A stretch of DNA of 64,000 bases, from NCBI RefSeq assembly GCF_907164915.1, contig NC_061865.1, positions 51,418,587 through 51,482,586 of the forward strand. The letters run 5' to 3'. How positions within the stretch are numbered: position 1 is the stretch's first letter; each line of letters starts with the position of its first letter. Origin of the DNA: Impatiens glandulifera (lineage: Eukaryota > Streptophyta > Magnoliopsida > Ericales > Balsaminaceae). Below are positions 11,216-22,003 of this stretch, piece after piece. A model generated the notes under the pieces. That model made no database searches. It was not told where the DNA came from and saw nothing but the letters and a program-made list of their open reading frames with translations. The position numbers and the translations under genes are program-made.

Positions 11216-13300
11216 ATAACATTTTTTCAAAAAATATAAAAATAAATTAGTTTATTTAAAAAATATTTTACTTAATAAATTATTCAAATATTTTAAACTA
11301 AAGTAAGAGAATTTAATTCTCACTAAAAAAATAATATTTTAAATTAAAACTCTTCAAACCAATAAATTATAATTTCAAAAATAATGTATATATATTTTTT
11401 TCAAAGTCAGTCATCAATTTTTCATTTATATTTATTATCACTAGGTGTTGCGAATTCTAGTTTTTTTTTTGTATAATATTTTTGTTCCTCACCTATTTTT
11501 TTTATTTGAAAAAATAATTATATTTCATTTATATTTAAGATTTAAGTAGTTTAAGTTTTATAAATTTTAAAATTTAAATTTGGTTTATACTAAAAGTTGA
11601 GTTAGAGTGAGTTATACTAGTGAACTCTAAATTAATTTTAAATAAAATAATTAAATAAGTAGTTGAACTCTTAAGCATTATTGTATACATTAGTAATAAC
11701 ACTGCACTTTTAATAACTTAACTAGCATAATGTCTCGCTATGTAAGGATAAATAAAAATTATATTTAATACTTAGCTCTTTTTGGTCGTTATCATCATCG
11801 TTTTATCGTCTTCATTATCTCCTTTATCATTAACATCTATGGTCTAAACATGAGGGGACTTCAATGATTGAGACAACTTAGTGATCAATTTTCTCATTTC
11901 ATTCATCGTTATTTTCGTTATTCATAAAAAATAATAACAAATTTGACATGACATTCATTTAACTTTTTTTTCACCAGCACTAATTTTTTCTTCTTCGACC
12001 TCTTACTCTCATTACTCGATTAACCAACAATATCATTTCTAACTTAATAGACCTCTCATATTACTATTCTCGTGACCTCACTTCTGCACTCAACCATATC
12101 AATAGTGTCAACATCTTTTACCATCACTTTTGACAAACCAACCATCTCATCATATAATGTATATGCAAAAAATTAGCATGTAAAACTATTTCTTTAAGTA
12201 TTTTAGTAAATCACATTATAAGTCTTTACTACGGTTTATATTATTGTGTAATTAGTTTTACATAAGGGTATAAATGGTTTTACATAAATGAGTATGATTT
12301 TATATGACAATTAGTTGCATATATTACTGTTTTCAAACACTTCGGGTCATATTTCTTGTACATAATTCAGTTTCAAGCATTAAAAATCGTATTTGAACAT
12401 TAAATCAAGCATTATAAATGAGTTTAACAAGTTTTGCTATCATATTTTATTTTTTAAGCACTTCGGTAAATCACATTACAAGTTTATACTACGATTTACA
12501 TGAATGTACAAAGGATTTTACATTAAGGTATAAATGATTTTACATGGATGTATAAATGATTTTTTATGACAAATAAGTGCATATATTTCAATTTTCAAAC
12601 ATTTCAAATAGTATTTCCTATAAATGATTCAATTTTCAAGCATTTCCAGTAGTATTTCTTGTATTTATTCAGTTTTCAATCATTATAAATCGAATTATAA
12701 ACTTGTTCATATAAATCAAGTGCCATAGTAATAAGTCTTTTCAAACATTTCAAGTAGTATTTCCAGTGAATCACATTATAGATTCATATAAACCAACTAC
12801 AATATTAATCAATTTGCGTTTTACATGAAAACTAACTACAATAGTAAATATAAATATGTACATTATCTACTTTAAATGAATATTATATAAATAAATGAGT
12901 TACCTCGTAGTTTTATCTGTCAGTGTCGAATTCTTCTTCGATTTAGTAAATTAAACTATTTATGTATGTGATTTATGATTATCAAATTAGAGATTAACGT
13001 AAAGCTTCAAAATAAATAAGAAATAAAACGTAAAACTTGAAAAATTAAAATGAGAAATAAAATTGGGCTTCAGAAAACTCTTTCTTACCATTTTGACTTC
13101 ACAATACCCGAGTTTCAGAAAACTTTTTTTAAAAATGTTTGATATCGAGCAAACGGAGAGCAATCAAAAGAGAAGCAACAGAAGAAACGAGAGCAAACGA
13201 AAGAGACGCAAAATGTAAAGAAAGGTGACATGACGCGTTGGATACGCTACTTTGTTCCTTGGCTAAGTAGTGTATGAGGGTATAGACTAGATTCGTTACG
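11216..13300. other. Intergenic, AT-rich, between LINE-A and the TMN gene
   Basis: No gene was found. The notable feature is a degenerate tandem duplication at about 12193-12780, described separately. Toward 13150-13260 the sequence becomes purine-rich and less AT-rich as it approaches the TMN promoter. Confidence 0.5.
12193..12780. repeat. Degenerate tandem repeat, unit about 265 bp
   Basis: The block beginning TTAGTAAATCACATTATAAG (near 12200) recurs as TCGGTAAATCACATTACAAG near 12463. Both are followed by ACTACGRTTTA, by ACAT..GGTATAAATG-type runs, and by CAAACA[CT]TTC motifs with GTATTTC. A shorter third partial copy (GTGAATCACATTATAG) lies near 12765. Within each unit, shorter motifs such as TAAATGRTTTTACAT also repeat. 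It could be the sub-terminal region of an unrecognised transposon; no ends were found. Confidence 0.55.
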
Positions 13301-13470
13301 TTTTGTTAATTTATTTATATTATTTAATACTTTAACTATACTTCAATTTTGTCGCCCTTCTCATAAGAAACGGTCCAGCATTTCACCTCCATTCTCTCTT
13401 TTCTACAGGTTTCCATTTCATAGTAAAATTGGTTTCTCTCCCTCCATCTCTCTCTCTTTCTCTCTCAACG
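13300..13470 (+). promoter_or_regulatory. TMN promoter / pyrimidine-rich 5' leader
   Basis: A dense CT tract (about 13432-13467: TCTCTCCCTCCATCTCTCTCTC) lies immediately before the ATG at 13471. It is a typical plant Y-patch or pyrimidine leader. An in-frame extension upstream begins only with TTG, so 13471 is the sensible start. No unambiguous TATA box is seen. Confidence 0.4.
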
Positions 13471-16400
13471 ATGATGAAGAAACGAAGGACGCTTCTCTTG
13501 ATCGTCGTATTCATCTTGTATCGTATAAGCCAAGTGCGATCAGATGCCTCCGATCACCGCTACCAACAGAGCGACTCCGTTCCGCTCTATGCTAACAAGG
13601 TCGGACCATTCCACAATCCTAGGTAGGTCTTTTTCTTCATCACTCTGAGTTGCATTTAGCAATTTGTTGCTGTTCTGTTTACTAGTAATGATTGGAAAAC
13701 GAATTTGTTTGATTGAATTATCGATAGGATTGGTAATGTGGATCCGAATGTTGATCTGAATGAATTCAATAGAGGATCTAGTATTGATTATTGTGTAGCT
13801 TAACCGCACGATCTAGTATTTGACTGTTTCTGGTTGCGTCAATGCATAAGTGTAACACGATTGTTTGGCATTGTCAGAAATATGAGTGTTAGATAATCTT
13901 CTTTTTTTTCCTTTCATTCAATCCAGATATGTCTGCTAACTTTGTTTGTTTTGATTATTTATAGCGAGACGTATCGGTATTTTGACCTTCCTTTCTGCTT
14001 ACCAGGTACTTTTCGCATTTCTTATTGGATTTCACTGCATGCTCTTCCATTCTTTCAGTTTACTCTAAGGGTGTGTTTGATAGCCCTGGAATTGGCATTG
14101 GAATTGGAATTGGAGGGTCCAATTCCAATTCTTATGTTTGTTAGACACTTTAATATTAAGAATTGGAATTGGAATTAGAATTCCAATGGAATTCAATGTA
14201 GTGTAATTTGATAGTTCTCAATTCCTATCTTTTTAGGTCGGAATTGTAATTCCAAATTAACACGTTTTTCATGTTTTTGACATATTTAACACGTTTTTCA
14301 CACATTAAACACGTTTTACACGTTTTTAACACGTTTTTTACACGCTTAATATATTTTCATATTTTAGCACGTTTAACACGTTTTTGGCACGTTTAATACG
14401 TTTTTGGCACGTTTAACACGTTTTTGGCACGTTTAACACGTTTTTCACGTTCTTGACACGTCTAACACGTTTAACATGATTTTCACGTTTTTAACACGTT
14501 TAACACGTTTTTGGCACGTTTAACACGTTTTTGTCATGTTTAACACGTTTTGACACATTTAACACGTTTTTCACGTCATTGACATGTTTAACACGTTTTT
14601 AACATATTTAACACGTTTTTCACGCCTTTGACACGTTTAACACGTTTTTGACACGTTTAACATGATTTTCACGTTTTTAACACGTTTAACACGTTTTTGA
14701 CACGTTTGACACGTTTTTTACGTTTTGGCACATTTTGCACGTTTTGGCACGTTTAACAAGTTTTTCACATATTTAACACGTTTTTGACGCGTTTAACACG
14801 TTTTCACGTTTTTGACACATGTAACACGTTTTTTTTACGTTTTTGACACATTTAACACGTTTTTTTACGTTTTTGACACGTTTACCACATTTTTGACATG
14901 TTTTACACGTTTTTCACGTTTTGGCACGTTTAACAAGTTTTTCACATATTTAACACGTTTTTGACACGTTTAACACGTTTTCACGTTTTTGACATATTTA
15001 ACACATTTTTTTACGTTTTTGACACGTTTACCACATTTTTTACACGTTTAACACGTTTTGACACGTTTAACAAGATTTTCACATGTTTAACACGTTTTTG
15101 ACACGTTTAACACGTTTTCACGTTTTTGACACATTAAACACATTTTATACGTTTTTGACACGTTTAACATGTTTTCACGTTTTTAACACATTTAACATTT
15201 TTTTTACGTTTTTCACCCGTTTACCACATTTTTGACACGTTTAACACGTTTTTCACGTTTTGGCATGTTTAACACGTTTTTCACATGTTTGGAACGTTTA
15301 ACACGTTTTTGACACGTTTTCATGTTTTTAACACGTTTAAAACGTTTTTAACACGTTGTTGACACGTTTCACATGTTTTTTACGTTTTTCACGTTTTCAC
15401 GTTTTTCACACGTTTTAACACGTTTAACACGTTTTAACACGTTTAACACGTGAAAAACGTGAAAAACGTGTTAAAACGTGTGAAAAACGTGAAAACGTGA
15501 AAACGTGTGAAAAACGTGAAAAACATGTGAAAACGTGTTAAAACGTGTAAAAAACGTGAAAACGTTTGAAAACGTGAAAAACGTGAAAAACGTTTGAAAA
15601 ACGTGAAAAACGTGAAAAACGTGAAAACGTGAAAAACGTGTAAAACGTGTTAAAACGTGTGAAAAACGTGAAAACATGAAAAACGTGTGAAAAACGTGTG
15701 AATAATGTGTGAAAAACGTGAAAAAACGTGTGAAAATGTGAAAAACGTGTTGTAATGTGTGAAAAACGTGAAAACGTATTAAAACGTGTAAAAAACGTGA
15801 AAACGTGTGAAAACGTGAAAAACGTGAAAAACGTGTGAAAAACGTGAAAACGTGTGGAAAACGTGAAAAACATGTGAAAAACGTTTGAAAAACGTGAAAA
15901 ACGTGAAAAACGTGAAAAACGTGTTAAAACGTGTGAAAAACGTAAAAAATGTGTGAAAATGTGAAAAACGTGTTAAAACGTGTGGAAAACGTGAAAAACG
16001 TGTGAAAATGTGAAAAAATGTCAAAAACGTATAAACGTGCCAAAACGCCAAAACATATTTTAAAAGTTAACATTTTGAACCGATATTTTATTTTACAAAC
16101 ATTGGAATTAGAATTGAATTACAATTCTATCATTTTCCCAAACATAGGAATTGGAATTGAATTATAATTCTATCATTTTTCCAAACATAGGAATTGAATT
16201 GTAATTCAATGCCAATTCTCATGGAATTGGAATTAGAATTCCAATGCCAATTCCAATTCCAATTCCCCATCATCAAACACACCCTAATGGAAATGCAGTT
16301 TTGTGTGCACAATTTCATTAAACTGAGCTCAATTTCAGTCTGGTGTTATTTATGTTATTGTGTTTCTGAGTTTATGATGTTAATATACGGTCTAGTATAT

Positions 16401-19400
16401 ATTGTGTTTACTTTTATTTTTGACAGCTCATTTGAAAGAGAAAAAGGAGGATTTGGGTGAGGTGTTGAATGGTGATCGTCTTGTCAGTGCTCCTTATACT
16501 CTTGACTTTCAAGTTGACAAGGAATCTGTGGTTGTTTGTAAAAAGAAGCTGAAAAAGAATGAAGTTGCACAGCTCCGGACTGCTGTATTGAAGGATTACT
16601 ACTTCCAGATGTACTATGATGACTTGCCTATTTGGGGATTCATTGGAAAAGTTGACAGAGAAGGGAAAGAAGACCCGAGTGGCTTCAAATATTCCCTTTT
16701 CCAGCATATTCATTTTGATGTCTCTTACAATAAGGATCGTGTGATTGAGGTCAATGCCCGTATGGATCCTCACTCTGTAGTTGATTTGACTGAGGACAAG
16801 GAGGTAGAAGTTGAGTTCACATACACAGTAAAGTGGAGGGAAACAGACATACCTTTTGAAAATAGAATGGACAAGTTTTCACAGACTTCTTCTCTTCCAC
16901 ATCACCTAGAAATTCATTGGTTTTCAATCGTAAACTCTTGTGTTACGGTTCTTCTCTTAACTGGTTTTCTAGCCACAATCCTCATGAGGGTTCTTAAAAA
17001 TGACTTTATCAAGTTGGTATCTCTACATTTTTCCCTTCAATTTTCCATAATCTCCTAAAGTTGCAAAAAGTGTGGCTGACGTTTTCTTTTACTTATCGAA
17101 CCCATTGAAGGTATGCTCATGATGAGGAATCACCCGATGAACAAGAGGAGACAGGATGGAAGTATACTCATGGAGATGTGTTCCGATTCCCCAAGTATAA
17201 GTCCTTATTTGCTGCAGCTAACGGCTCTGGTACTCAGTTGTTTGCTCTGTAAGTAGCTGACTGAATATGTAGACTACTTTTGGAAAATGCTGTTAGCTAG
17301 TCTAGTTTGGTGGTCTCTTTAAGTGCAGTCACTAATAGTTTGACACTACTCTACAGGACTGTTTTCATATTTTTACTTGCTCTGGTGGGTGTATTCTATC
17401 CTTACAACCGAGGTGCACTATTTACTGCACTGGTTGTTATCTATGCTCTTACTTCTGGAATAGCTGGATATACTGCTACCTCCTTCTATTGCCAGCTTGA
17501 AGGAACCAACTGGGTATGCTTTTCCAAATACTTATCTTTATGTTTTATTTTCTAGACAGTTATTATTTTAAAAAATAAATTGTGGGCACAAAAAGGCTAA
17601 TGTCAATCCAGAGAAGCAAAGAAGCTGCATGCATGCCCACAAGAAAACAGTTTATGTGTGTGGAAATATAAAACTATTCATTTTTCCAAAGAAGACATTT
17701 GTCTTCCAACAACACTTACTCCAAGTGGTTGGAGTTGTGTGTCTTACCAACACAAGTTTAATACTTTCTTCATTTATTTGATTGATTTACTATTTTAGGA
17801 AGTTGTTCTTTATTTAACTAGCTTCTTTTATATTTGCCTATAATCTGTAGTCTCCCATTGTAACAGTAAATCAATCAAATATATGAAGAAATCCTCTTCC
17901 CTATAAATTCCTACATGGTATCAGAGCTTTAGGTCTCTATTCTTCTGTTCCCTCCACCGATGGCTGTTGTAGCCATTGGCGAAGTGCTTCAATAGTCTTG
18001 TCAATCTTATTTCCTCTTACTGTTTATTTATTCTCTGTTGAAACTCCAACCACTTGGAGTAAATGTCTGCTGAAAAGGCAAAATGTACTTTGTAATAAGC
18101 CTAATTTGATATTTCCATATTCAAATAAAACATAAACATGCAGAAAAATGAAGAGAGATAATAGATTGATATATTTTGTGATTGATTTGGAATGTTTAAC
18201 CATTACAATGGAACTACAATTTATAGAAAAATAGAGACTAGTTAAATAAAGAACAACCTCCAAGATAGTCATAAGTGAACATTTTGTTGGGAAGACACAA
18301 CTCCAACCACTTGATGTTAATGTCTTTTGGAAAGACAAAGTTGTTTGGAATAAGTCCTAGTTTGATATTTCCACACAGAACACCAATCCAAAAGAACTGC
18401 AATCAAAATATAGTTGTTGATCATTTTGTCACGATGTTAAAGTCCTCTCAGCCTGAGAGTTCCTCTTTTTATGAAAGAGGAAAAAATGTGAATACAATAA
18501 TTTTATTCTACCATGGCTTAGCATCTTTCCTTCAAATGCTCTGCCGTTTCTCTCGCTCATCTACCATGAGGCAATTAGAAATTTAGAATCATTCTACAGT
18601 CCTTTCTAAGTTCGATTATTTTCACCCAACCAATCCACTGATCCCAAAACTTCACCCAACCAATCCATTGATCCCCAAACTTTCCAACTGAATTTGGCAT
18701 AACCCAATCAATTTTGAGTACATCAAATCATATTCTACAAAATTCTAAGGAGAGGACAAAAGATTGATTGATTCTTTAGATTGCTCACTTGAACAAAATC
18801 TATTAGCCAATCATTATTACTGATCATAAATACTGGTCTAGTGTAATGTTTTAGGAATATATCATGTCTAATGTGCCAGCAACGACTTGCTATATTTCAA
18901 TACAGGTGAGAAATTTGATGCTTACTGGAGGTCTTTTTTGTGGGCCTTTGTTCCTGACGTTCTGCTTCCTCAATACTGTTGCCATTACTTATAGTTCTAC
19001 TGCCGCTCTTCCAGTTGGGACTATTGTGGTTATTGTGCTCATATGGATGCTAGTAACGTCACCATTGCTTGTGCTTGGGGGAATAGCTGGAAAGAACAGT
19101 AACGTTGAATTCCAAGCTCCTTGCCGCACAACAAAGTACCCAAGAGAAATTCCTGAATTGCCTTGGTATAGAAGCACAATACCTCAAATGGCAATGGCAG
19201 GGTTTTTGCCTTTTAGTGCTATCTACATAGAGCTGTACTACATATTTGCAAGTGTTTGGGGTCACAGGATTTACACAATATACAGCATTCTGTCCATTGT
19301 CTTTGTTATTCTGCTAATCGTGACAGCATTTATAACTGTGGCATTGACATACTTCCAGCTTGCTGCTGAAGATCATGAGTGGTGGTGGAGGTAACTTTTC

Positions 19401-20439
19401 CTTCAGATCACTACTTTTGTATTGCTCATCTTTGAGAAGTTAGTTTCTTGTTTACTTAGGTAAATAACTGTTTTCCTACAGCTTGATTGATTAGTTTTTT
19501 ATTAGTTTTGTATACAATAAAATCAGGAGCTTGTTTGATGATGTAGGATAATTTGAAAAAAAAAACTAATTTGATGAAAAAGTGATTATCTGGTATAATG
19601 ACTAAAATTTCCTTAATATTCAATATTTTAAAATGTTAGAAAGAATAAAGTAATGGTAATTTAGTGTTTTGGTTGATGATTTGATTGAAGAAGTGATGGT
19701 TAGTGAGATGGTGATTTTTTTGCGAATAATCCCAAATAATTCACAAAAAAAAGCTCACGATTTAAAAAAAATTGTGTTTGACTAAAAGATGGTTTATTTG
19801 GATCAAATGGCCAAAGTATCCTTAATATTTTACAGATTTTTCTATTTTGATTGATGATGGGATATTGATTCATAGAACAAGTTGCTAGTAGTATTAGAAA
19901 GCCAATCAATAGATGGTTTATTGTTTTTGTGAGGTATTATTACTTTTCAAGTTATTTTCTATTCTTTCAAAGAATGGCTTCTATATCTACAATATGTTTA
20001 TGTTTTAGAAAGTTATTTAGACTGCACAATGCTATAAAGAACATTCAGCCCAAAGTTATAGTGTTTATTTAGAAGATTTGAATATAAGAAATGATTTAGA
20101 AGGTAAACAAATTCAATTTTGGGAATTTCCAAATGATTAATTATACTATTAGGCTCTCTGCTTTGTCTTCTGTTCAAATGGTCCTCTGATATATGTATGT
20201 CCATTTTGACTTGAAACAGGTCATTTCTTTGTGGTGGATCGACCGGTCTGTTTATATATGGTTACTGCTTGTACTATTACTATGCAAGATCCGATATGTC
20301 AGGGTTCATGCAGATATCGTTTTTCTTTGGGTACATGGCCTGCATCTGTTACGGTTTCTTTCTCATGTTAGGGACTGTTGGTTTCCGAGCTGCATTACTC
20401 TTCGTTCGCCACATATACAGGTCTATCAAGTGCGAGTAA
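13471..20439 (+). CDS. TMN (TM9SF): Transmembrane nine (TM9SF / EMP70) family protein, complete, 7 exons
   Basis: Coding exons: 13471-13622, 13965-14005, 16427-17012, 17111-17248, 17357-17513, 18906-19390, 20220-20439. Joined they give 1779 nt in one frame, 592 residues plus TAA, the usual length for the plant TMN1-4 subgroup. The protein has an N-terminal signal peptide (residues about 1-25), a luminal domain with DHRYQQSDSVPLYANKVGPF, YFDLPFC, LGEVLNGDRLVSAPY and YYFQMYYDDLPIWGFIGKV, then PHHLEIHWFSI leading into nine membrane segments (SCVTVLLLTGFLATILM; FIFLLALVGVFYPYNRG and others). The tail ends RHIYRSIKCE, a KXE-type C-terminal signal known to retain plant TMN proteins in the Golgi. 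TM9 proteins act in Golgi/endosomal membrane sorting. All junctions are GT-AG; the exon 3 donor is weak (ATCAA|GTTGGT), but only it keeps the frame. Intron 2 (2.4 kb) and intron 5 (1.4 kb) are inflated by transposons. Confidence 0.95.
14069..16284. mobile_element. Giant Tourist/PIF-like fold-back element in TMN intron 2
   Basis: The ends are GGGTGTGTTTGATAGCC on the left and its inverse, ATCAAACACACCC, on the right. They are flanked by TAA on both sides (14066-14068 and 16285-16287), the 3-bp duplication expected of PIF/Harbinger Tourist elements. The outer arms (about 14069-14260 and 16080-16284) are inverted copies rich in GGAATTGGAATTGG. Between them is the ACGT array described separately. 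At 2216 bp it is much longer than usual Tourist MITEs and has no coding capacity. The direction of the array flips near 15450, so almost the whole element is one imperfect inverted repeat with unequal arms (about 1.38 and 0.83 kb). Confidence 0.85.
14270..16050. repeat. Inverted minisatellite array built on ACGT units
   Basis: From about 14270 to 15449 the sequence repeats variants of ACACGTTTAACACGTTTTTG, with a period near 20 bp made of about 10-bp half-units. From 15450 to about 16050 the complement appears (GTGAAAAACGTGAAAAACG and similar). The switch point is the palindrome CACGTG at 15447-15452. Open frames on either strand here give only Phe/Arg/His/Val/Thr-type low-complexity peptides and are not genes. 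Confidence 0.9.
17657..17915 (+). mobile_element. Copia-type LTR with primer-binding site, in TMN intron 5
   Basis: The LTR starts TGTGTGGAAATATAAAACTA and ends CTACA. It is followed directly by TGGTATCAGAGC (17916-17927), the primer-binding site complementary to the 3' end of initiator tRNA-Met. After it comes a short leader and a broken gag start (ATGGCTGTTGTAGCCATTGG, stop after 11 codons). The internal region ends near 18030 where inverted LTR copies begin. It is an element remnant. Confidence 0.75.
18035..18377 (-). mobile_element. Inverted copies of the same LTR (one full-length, one partial) in TMN intron 5
   Basis: Read on the minus strand, a full LTR runs from TGTGTGGAAATATCAAACTA at 18377 to TTTCTGCA at 18139. 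It shares CAAGTGGTTGGAGTTGTGT and GTTCTTTATTTAACTAG with the plus-strand copy. A second LTR start (ATGGAAATATCAAATTAGG) follows at about 18127-18035. With the copy at 17657-17915 it forms a long inverted repeat in the intron. No internal coding region separates the inverted pair, so the full copy looks like a solo LTR. Confidence 0.7.
19391..20219 (+). other. TMN intron 6, no supportable feature
   Basis: This intron, longer than 300 bp, is AT-rich. A stretch at about 19530-19900 has MITE-like composition, but no matching ends or target duplication could be established. Small opposite-strand open frames are not convincing. Confidence 0.4.
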
Positions 20440-21883
20440 TCACTGGCAATGAGAAAACTGCTACCTTATACAATAGAAGGCCACTGGTTTGGAAAAAGAA
20501 AGCTACCTGAGGTTAGTTTCTCATAGTAAGATTCTAGATGTACATTAAATTGGAGGTCCTCTTTATTTATTCTAACTAGGAGAGTACACTTTATAAAGGG
20601 AGAGTTCGAGTTTTTATTGGGAAAACCCGAAAAAACCCAATTTTTTTGTATGGATACCATTGATCTATATAGAATTTTATTCACATTTCTCAAGAACTAA
20701 ACCGTCTTCTCCATTTTGATAGAATGAGTTAACTATTTTAAAAGTAGTTGTTTAATATACCGAATGAAAATATATAAATTTGAACTAATGGTTTTTGTGA
20801 TGATCTTATTAGATTTATGAAGTTAAGTTATGCAGAGTTGATCAATCTAAACCAAATGAATTTTATTCAAAGAAGCATAATCCATATTTTTTACCTTATT
20901 ATTCTTCCTTAGGGTCTTGTTTCATCTCCTTTTCTCGGGAGTGATCGTGTTCTATATATATAAGGAAATGATCGAAATGAGTTGTCTTATAATGGGTGGA
21001 GAGTGATATGATAACTCCTATTTTGTAGGATGGTCCTAACTTTTGACCCTCGATGTGTCTTTTCTTGAGCATCTTTTTGCTGCCTCCCACTATGAAAAAG
21101 AAAAGTTTGGACTCAAAATAAGGCTTTCCAAACTTCACGGAAAGATAAAAGATGAAAGAATTGCACTTCCAATTATATTAAATAAAGAAAAGAATAACTG
21201 TAGAGGCAATTTGATTAATATTAAAAAAAATGGAGATAAAAATGTCAAAATGGTCACATATATAAGGTAGATAGTAGTAAAGAATTCAGATTCATCTGTC
21301 TCTTACTTAAATCACTCAAAAATCCTCCTTTGCTTATTAGTGTTAGTAATGTTGCTGTTTTAACTGATCCATATTATAATTTTTCAAACAATGTGCATTC
21401 AATCTGTTTTCAATTGAGTTGAGTTTTAACGGAAAAATGTCTAAATTCTTGGGTAAATATTTCATGTTCTGAAATAATATTGTTTGGTGTGTCCTCTGTT
21501 TCTGTAAGGCCAAACTCAATTTTGTTTGATTGGGCTTGTTTATTGAACGATGTAGATCATTTCCTTGACAGGTTTGCATTTGGCCAGCGAACTATTCAAT
21601 CTCCAACTACGTTTTTTTTTTTCTTTCTAGTTGACGCTCCTTTGAGTTCTTCCTCGATTTTGTTGACATATATGAAATCAATGGCTGCAATACAATCTAG
21701 TTATACCAAGTACAAATCAATTTGGCTGAATCCAAATTTGAAAATTGGATAGATCGAAAAACTAAAAGAACAGATACATCATAGCTATTAGACTGAAAAA
21801 AAACCAATAGTATTCACTTAATGGTGCAAAAGATCATACAAACAAATTGAGATTTATTCCGAGTTAAATGCTTTTATAGGAAC
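20440..21883. other. Intergenic region downstream of TMN
   Basis: The TMN 3' untranslated region should begin here. No gene, RNA or transposon is recognised. An open frame at 21480-21752 contains a poly-Phe run and no domain; I do not consider it a gene. Confidence 0.45.
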
Positions 21884-22003
21884 TATATAATTTTTTCGTT
21901 TTTTTTTTCATTTAACTCAAAGTGCTTCCAGATGGAGTCGAATCCGTGACCTTTTATCTCTTTAAGTCCTTATCACTGATAACATTTCGTATATAATTTT
22001 TCG
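21884..22003 (-). mobile_element. Short tRNA-derived SINE with target-site duplication
   Basis: Read on the minus strand, the body (21989 to 21899) has an A-box-like TTATCAGTGATAAGG and a B-box-like CGGATTCGACTCC (tRNA consensus GGTTCGANTCC). It ends in ATGAAAAAAAAAACG, a short A tail. It is flanked by the near-identical direct repeats TATATAATTTTTTCG (21884-21898) and TATATAATTTTTCG (21990-22003), as expected of LINE-mobilised insertion. The body is only about 90 bp. It is not a functional tRNA because no cloverleaf can be drawn. Confidence 0.7.

Noticed and set aside
13429..13470. N-terminal extension of TMN from 13429
   Set aside because: The codon there is TTG, not ATG, and the extension encodes only the CT-repeat leader.
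15471..16051. Open reading frames giving Phe/Arg/His/Val-rich peptides on the minus strand
   Set aside because: They are translations of the ACGT minisatellite in TMN intron 2. The periodic composition follows the DNA repeat, and there is no start context or domain.
21899..21989. tRNA gene on the minus strand
   Set aside because: The B-box-like motif is present, but no acceptor stem or cloverleaf can be formed. The flanking target duplication marks it as a SINE.
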